A stretch of 35,821 bases of DNA from the NCBI RefSeq assembly GCF_001929375.1, contig NZ_MSGO01000018.1:1-35821 (forward strand), read 5' to 3'. Shown in pieces: positions 32,871-35,821 of the stretch. The notes under the pieces are model-generated. The model was not told the DNA's origin. It made no database searches and saw nothing but the letters and a program-made list of their open reading frames with translations. Every line of letters starts with the position of its first letter. Positions within the stretch are counted from its first letter, which is position 1. The translations under genes and the position numbers were made by a program. The stretch comes from Actinomyces oris. GTDB lineage: Bacteria > Actinomycetota > Actinomycetes > Actinomycetales > Actinomycetaceae.

Positions 32871-33116
32871 ATGGCGATCACCATCTACAGCAAGCCCAAC
32901 TGCGTCCAGTGCACGGCCACCTACCGCGCCATGGACAAGGCCGGCCTGTCCTACGAGACGGTGGACATCTCCTTGGACGCTCAGGCCCTCGAGCAGGTCA
33001 AGTCCCTGGGGTACGCCCAGGCTCCCGTCGTCGTCGCCGGAGAGGACCACTGGTCCGGTTTCCGTCCGGACAAGATCAAGACTCTCGCCCTGGCCGTCGA
33101 GTCCGTCGCGGTCTGA
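32871..33116 (+). CDS. nrdH: Glutaredoxin-like protein NrdH
   Basis: This 81-aa thioredoxin-fold protein donates electrons to class Ib ribonucleotide reductase and is itself reduced by thioredoxin reductase. It begins [20 protein letters not shown] with the redox pair C-V-Q-C at residues 11-14. It ends with the NrdH signature WSGFRPDKI, and the cis-proline lies in QAPVVV. Length is typical. It is first in nrdH-nrdI-nrdE, 17 bp before nrdI, with NrdR-like boxes about 120 bp upstream of its ATG. The ribosome site (GAGGAAGAG) is acceptable. Confidence 0.97.
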   Translation: MAITIYSKPNCVQCTATYRAMDKAGLSYETVDISLDAQALEQVKSLGYAQAPVVVAGEDHWSGFRPDKIKTLALAVESVAV

Positions 33117-33133
33117 GGCCGTGGGGGCGCGCC

Positions 33134-33544
33134 GTGAGTAGCGGGCCTCTGCTGGTCTACTTCTCCTCCACCTCGGAGAACACGCACCGATTCGTGGGTA
33201 AGCTCGGCTTCCCGACGGCGCGTATTCCCTTAAGACGCACGGATCCGCCGTTGACCGTGCACGAGGAGTACGTCCTGGTCGTCCCCACCTACGGTGGTGG
33301 TTCCATCAAGGGGGCGGTGCCCAAGCAGGTCATCGCCTTCCTCAACAACCCGGACAACCGGGCCCTGTGCCGGGGCGTCATCGCCTCTGGCAACACCAAC
33401 TTCGGCCAGGCCTACTGCCTGGCGGGTGACATCATCGCCAGCAAGCTGGGGGTGCCGTTCCTGTACCGCTACGAGCTGCTCGGCACCCCCACGGACGTCG
33501 CACACGTCAAAGAAGGATTGGAAGACTTTTGGCAGACACGCTGA
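33134..33544 (+). CDS. nrdI: Flavodoxin-like protein NrdI
   Basis: This 136-aa flavoprotein supplies the oxidant that builds the Mn(III)2-tyrosyl radical cofactor of NrdF. It starts [20 protein letters not shown], the NrdI FMN phosphate loop, and continues with [18 protein letters not shown] and [19 protein letters not shown], all family hallmarks. GTG 33134 is chosen because the homology starts there; the longer in-frame reading overlaps nrdH out of frame. It overlaps nrdE by 16 bp. Confidence 0.95.
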   Translation: MSSGPLLVYFSSTSENTHRFVGKLGFPTARIPLRRTDPPLTVHEEYVLVVPTYGGGSIKGAVPKQVIAFLNNPDNRALCRGVIASGNTNFGQAYCLAGDIIASKLGVPFLYRYELLGTPTDVAHVKEGLEDFWQTR

Positions 33545-35685
33545 CGGACACCGGCTCTGAGACCGTGTCCTCCCCGAAGTTGGACTACCACGCGCTCAAC
33601 GCGAAGCTGAACCTCTACGACGCGCAGGGCAGGATCCAGTTCGACGCCGACCATGAGGCCGCCCGGCAGTACTTCCTCCAGCACGTCAACCAGAACACGG
33701 TCTTCTTCCACGACCTGGAGGAGAAGCTCGAGTACCTGGTCGAGGAGGGCTACTACGAGGGCCACATCCTGGACAAGTACTCCCCGGAGTTCGTCAAGTC
33801 CGCCTTCAAGGCCGCCTACGCCCACAAGTTCCGCTTCGAGACCTTCCTGGGCGCCTTCAAGTACTACACGTCCTACACGCTCAAGACCTTCGACGGGAAG
33901 CGCTACCTGGAGCGCTTCGAGGACCGCGTCACCATGGTGGCCCTCACCCTGGCCGACGGTGATGAGCAGCTGGCCCTCGACCTCGTCGATGAGATGATGT
34001 CCGGCCGCTTCCAGCCGGCCACCCCCACGTTCCTCAACGAGGGCAAGGCCCAGCGCGGGGAGCCCGTCTCCTGCTTCCTCGTGCGCATCGAGGACAACAT
34101 GGAGTCGATCGCCCGCGGCATCAACTCCGCCCTCCAGCTGTCCAAGCGCGGCGGGGGAGTGGCCCTCCTGCTGAGCAACCTGCGGGAGATGGGCGCCCCC
34201 ATCAAGCGCATCGAGAACCAGTCCAGCGGCGTCATCCCCGTCATGAAGCTGCTGGAGGACTCCTTCTCCTACGCCAACCAGCTCGGGGCCCGCCAGGGTG
34301 CGGGGGCCGTCTACCTGCACGCCCACCACCCCGACATCATGCGGTTCCTGGACACCAAGCGTGAGAACGCCGATGAGAAGATCCGCATCAAGACCCTCTC
34401 GCTGGGCGTCGTCATCCCGGACATCACCTTCGAGCTGGCCCGCAACAACGAGGACATGTACCTCTTCAGCCCCTACGACGTCGAGCGCGTCTACGGCATG
34501 CCCTTCGCGGATATCAACGTCACCGAGAAGTACCGCGAGATGGTGGACGACGGGCGCATCAAGAAGAAGAAGATCAATGCCCGCACCTTCTTCCAGACCC
34601 TGGCCGAGATCCAGTTCGAGTCCGGCTACCCGTACGTCATGTTCGAGGACACGGTCAACAGGGCCAACCCCATCAAGGGCAAGGTCGTCATGTCCAACCT
34701 GTGCTCCGAGATCCTTCAGGTCTCCGAGCCCAGCGAGCTCAACGAGGACCTCACCTTCGCCCACGTGGGCAAGGACATCTCCTGCAACCTGGGCAGCCTC
34801 AACATCGCCAAGACGATGGACTCCCCGGACTTCGCCCGCACGATCCGCACTGCCGTGCGCGGCCTGACCGCCGTCAGCGACCAGACCCACCTGCCCAGCG
34901 TCCCCTCCATCGACCGGGGCAACCACGAGTCGCACGCCATCGGCCTGGGGCAGATGAATCTCCACGGCTTTCTGGCGCGCGAGCGCATCCACTACGGCTC
35001 TCAGGAGGGCCTGGACTTCACCAACGTCTACTTCGCCAGCGTCCTGTTCGCCGCCCTGACGGCGTCGAACGAGATGGCCGTGGAGCGCGGGGAGAGCTTC
35101 GTGGGTTTCGAGGACTCGACCTATGCCAGCGGCGAGTTCTTCGAGAAGTACGTGACCCAGGACTTCGTGCCGGTCACCGAGCGCGTCAAGGAGATCTTCG
35201 CGGCCTCCAGCGTGCACGTGCCCACACGTCAGGACTGGGCCGAGCTGGCGGAGAAGGTCAAGAAGGGCGGCCTGTACAACCGCAACCTGCAGGCCGTGCC
35301 GCCCACCGGCTCGATCTCCTACATCAACAACTCCACCTCCTCGATCCACCCGATCGTGGCCAAGGTGGAGATCCGCAAGGAGGGCAAGATCGGCCGCGTC
35401 TACTACCCGGCGCCCTTCATGACGAATGACAACCTCGAGTACTACCGGGACGCCTACGAGATCGGCCCCGAGAAGATCATCGACACCTATGCCGTGGCCA
35501 CCCAGCACGTGGACCAGGGGCTGAGCCTCACACTGTTCTTCCCGGACACGGCCACCACTCGCGACGTCAACCGCGCCCAGATCTACGCCTGGCGCAAGGG
35601 CATCAAGACCCTCTACTACATCCGCCTGCGTCAGGCCGCCCTGACCGGCACCGAGGTCGAGGGCTGCGTCTCCTGCATGCTGTGA
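33529..35685 (+). CDS. nrdE: Class Ib ribonucleotide reductase alpha subunit NrdE
   Basis: This 718-aa catalytic subunit reduces ribonucleoside diphosphates to deoxyribonucleotides. It lacks the long N-terminal ATP cone of class Ia enzymes, as expected for NrdE. Landmarks are [91 protein letters not shown] and the redox-shuttle C-terminus CVSCML. The start is TTG 33529, inside the nrdI end, with AAGGA about 12 bp upstream. A strong hairpin follows the stop. NrdF, its radical-bearing partner, is not in the window. Confidence 0.97.
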   Translation: MADTLTDTGSETVSSPKLDYHALNAKLNLYDAQGRIQFDADHEAARQYFLQHVNQNTVFFHDLEEKLEYLVEEGYYEGHILDKYSPEFVKSAFKAAYAHKFRFETFLGAFKYYTSYTLKTFDGKRYLERFEDRVTMVALTLADGDEQLALDLVDEMMSGRFQPATPTFLNEGKAQRGEPVSCFLVRIEDNMESIARGINSALQLSKRGGGVALLLSNLREMGAPIKRIENQSSGVIPVMKLLEDSFSYANQLGARQGAGAVYLHAHHPDIMRFLDTKRENADEKIRIKTLSLGVVIPDITFELARNNEDMYLFSPYDVERVYGMPFADINVTEKYREMVDDGRIKKKKINARTFFQTLAEIQFESGYPYVMFEDTVNRANPIKGKVVMSNLCSEILQVSEPSELNEDLTFAHVGKDISCNLGSLNIAKTMDSPDFARTIRTAVRGLTAVSDQTHLPSVPSIDRGNHESHAIGLGQMNLHGFLARERIHYGSQEGLDFTNVYFASVLFAALTASNEMAVERGESFVGFEDSTYASGEFFEKYVTQDFVPVTERVKEIFAASSVHVPTRQDWAELAEKVKKGGLYNRNLQAVPPTGSISYINNSTSSIHPIVAKVEIRKEGKIGRVYYPAPFMTNDNLEYYRDAYEIGPEKIIDTYAVATQHVDQGLSLTLFFPDTATTRDVNRAQIYAWRKGIKTLYYIRLRQAALTGTEVEGCVSCML

Positions 35686-35719
35686 GCCGGCCGCCGTCGG
35701 CTGCCTGCCCATGACCGAC

Positions 35720-35757
35720 GTCGGGGCCGAGAGGACATGACTCCTCTCGGCCCCGAC
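35720..35757 (+). terminator. Hairpin terminator after nrdE
   Basis: A perfect 16-bp stem (GTCGGGGCCGAGAGGA at 35720-35735, complement at 35742-35757) with a 6-nt loop lies about 35 bp past the nrdE stop. It suggests that any nrdF further on has its own promoter or depends on read-through. A second inverted repeat, AGGCTAG/CTAGCCT, lies just downstream (about 35773-35810). Confidence 0.75.
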
Positions 35758-35821
35758 AGCGCATTGGAATCAGGCTAGAGAATCCGAGCTGTCCTGTGAG
35801 CCTAGCCTCGAGTTTTCATCG

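Noticed and set aside
33469-35712. A 747-codon minus-strand reading frame
   Set aside because: Antisense shadow of nrdE with Val/Gly/Leu-biased composition and no motif.
1-35821. CRISPR arrays, tRNA or rRNA genes
   Set aside because: No regularly spaced direct repeats and no cloverleaf or rRNA-like segments were found on either strand.

Overview
The window is high-G+C DNA with strong third-position G/C bias, frequent GTG/TTG starts and many genes that overlap by 4 bp. It carries class Ib ribonucleotide reductase genes, an amylosucrase, TTGTCCACA-type DnaA boxes and several promoters that look leaderless. Together these point to an actinobacterium, most likely an oral-type Actinomyces. The genus is an inference; no rRNA or tRNA is present.

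Layout. 1-3626: a MATE exporter (-), then a 670-bp intergenic region packed with DnaA-box-like 9-mers, then dnaB (+). 3783-8532: a visibly A+T-richer accessory island (+). It holds a SAV_915-like protein, a small ESAT-6-like helical protein, a WXG-type protein with a glycine-zipper C-terminus, and two paralogous four-TM plus PH-like membrane proteins. A broken third relative with an in-frame TGA follows. Two copies of an 81-bp repeat with 15-16-bp perfect terminal inverted repeats flank the paralogue pair. I read this as a candidate type VII-secreted pore-forming toxin with a duplicated immunity module. 8595-10719: a padR / ABC ATPase / permease operon (-) with a PadR-like palindromic operator. 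10994-11800: a pyridoxine/HMP kinase (-).

12025-19202: a complete type I Wadjet operon (jetABCD), ended by a strong hairpin. 19388-23300: amylosucrase and L-serine dehydratase, separated by an approximately 132-bp inverted-repeat element that also occurs at 10757-10889. 23372-26223: a two-gene operon joining a DUF262 protein to a HipA-like kinase, a possible second defence or toxin module.

26333-32186: a minus-strand locus of two tandem DUF4956 + VTC-domain pairs followed by a Cthe_2159-like carbohydrate-binding lipoprotein. It probably makes or senses polyphosphate at the envelope. 32187-32870: a long control region with DnaA-like boxes and two NrdR-like boxes spaced 32 bp. 32871-35685: nrdH-nrdI-nrdE with a terminator; no nrdF is inside the window.
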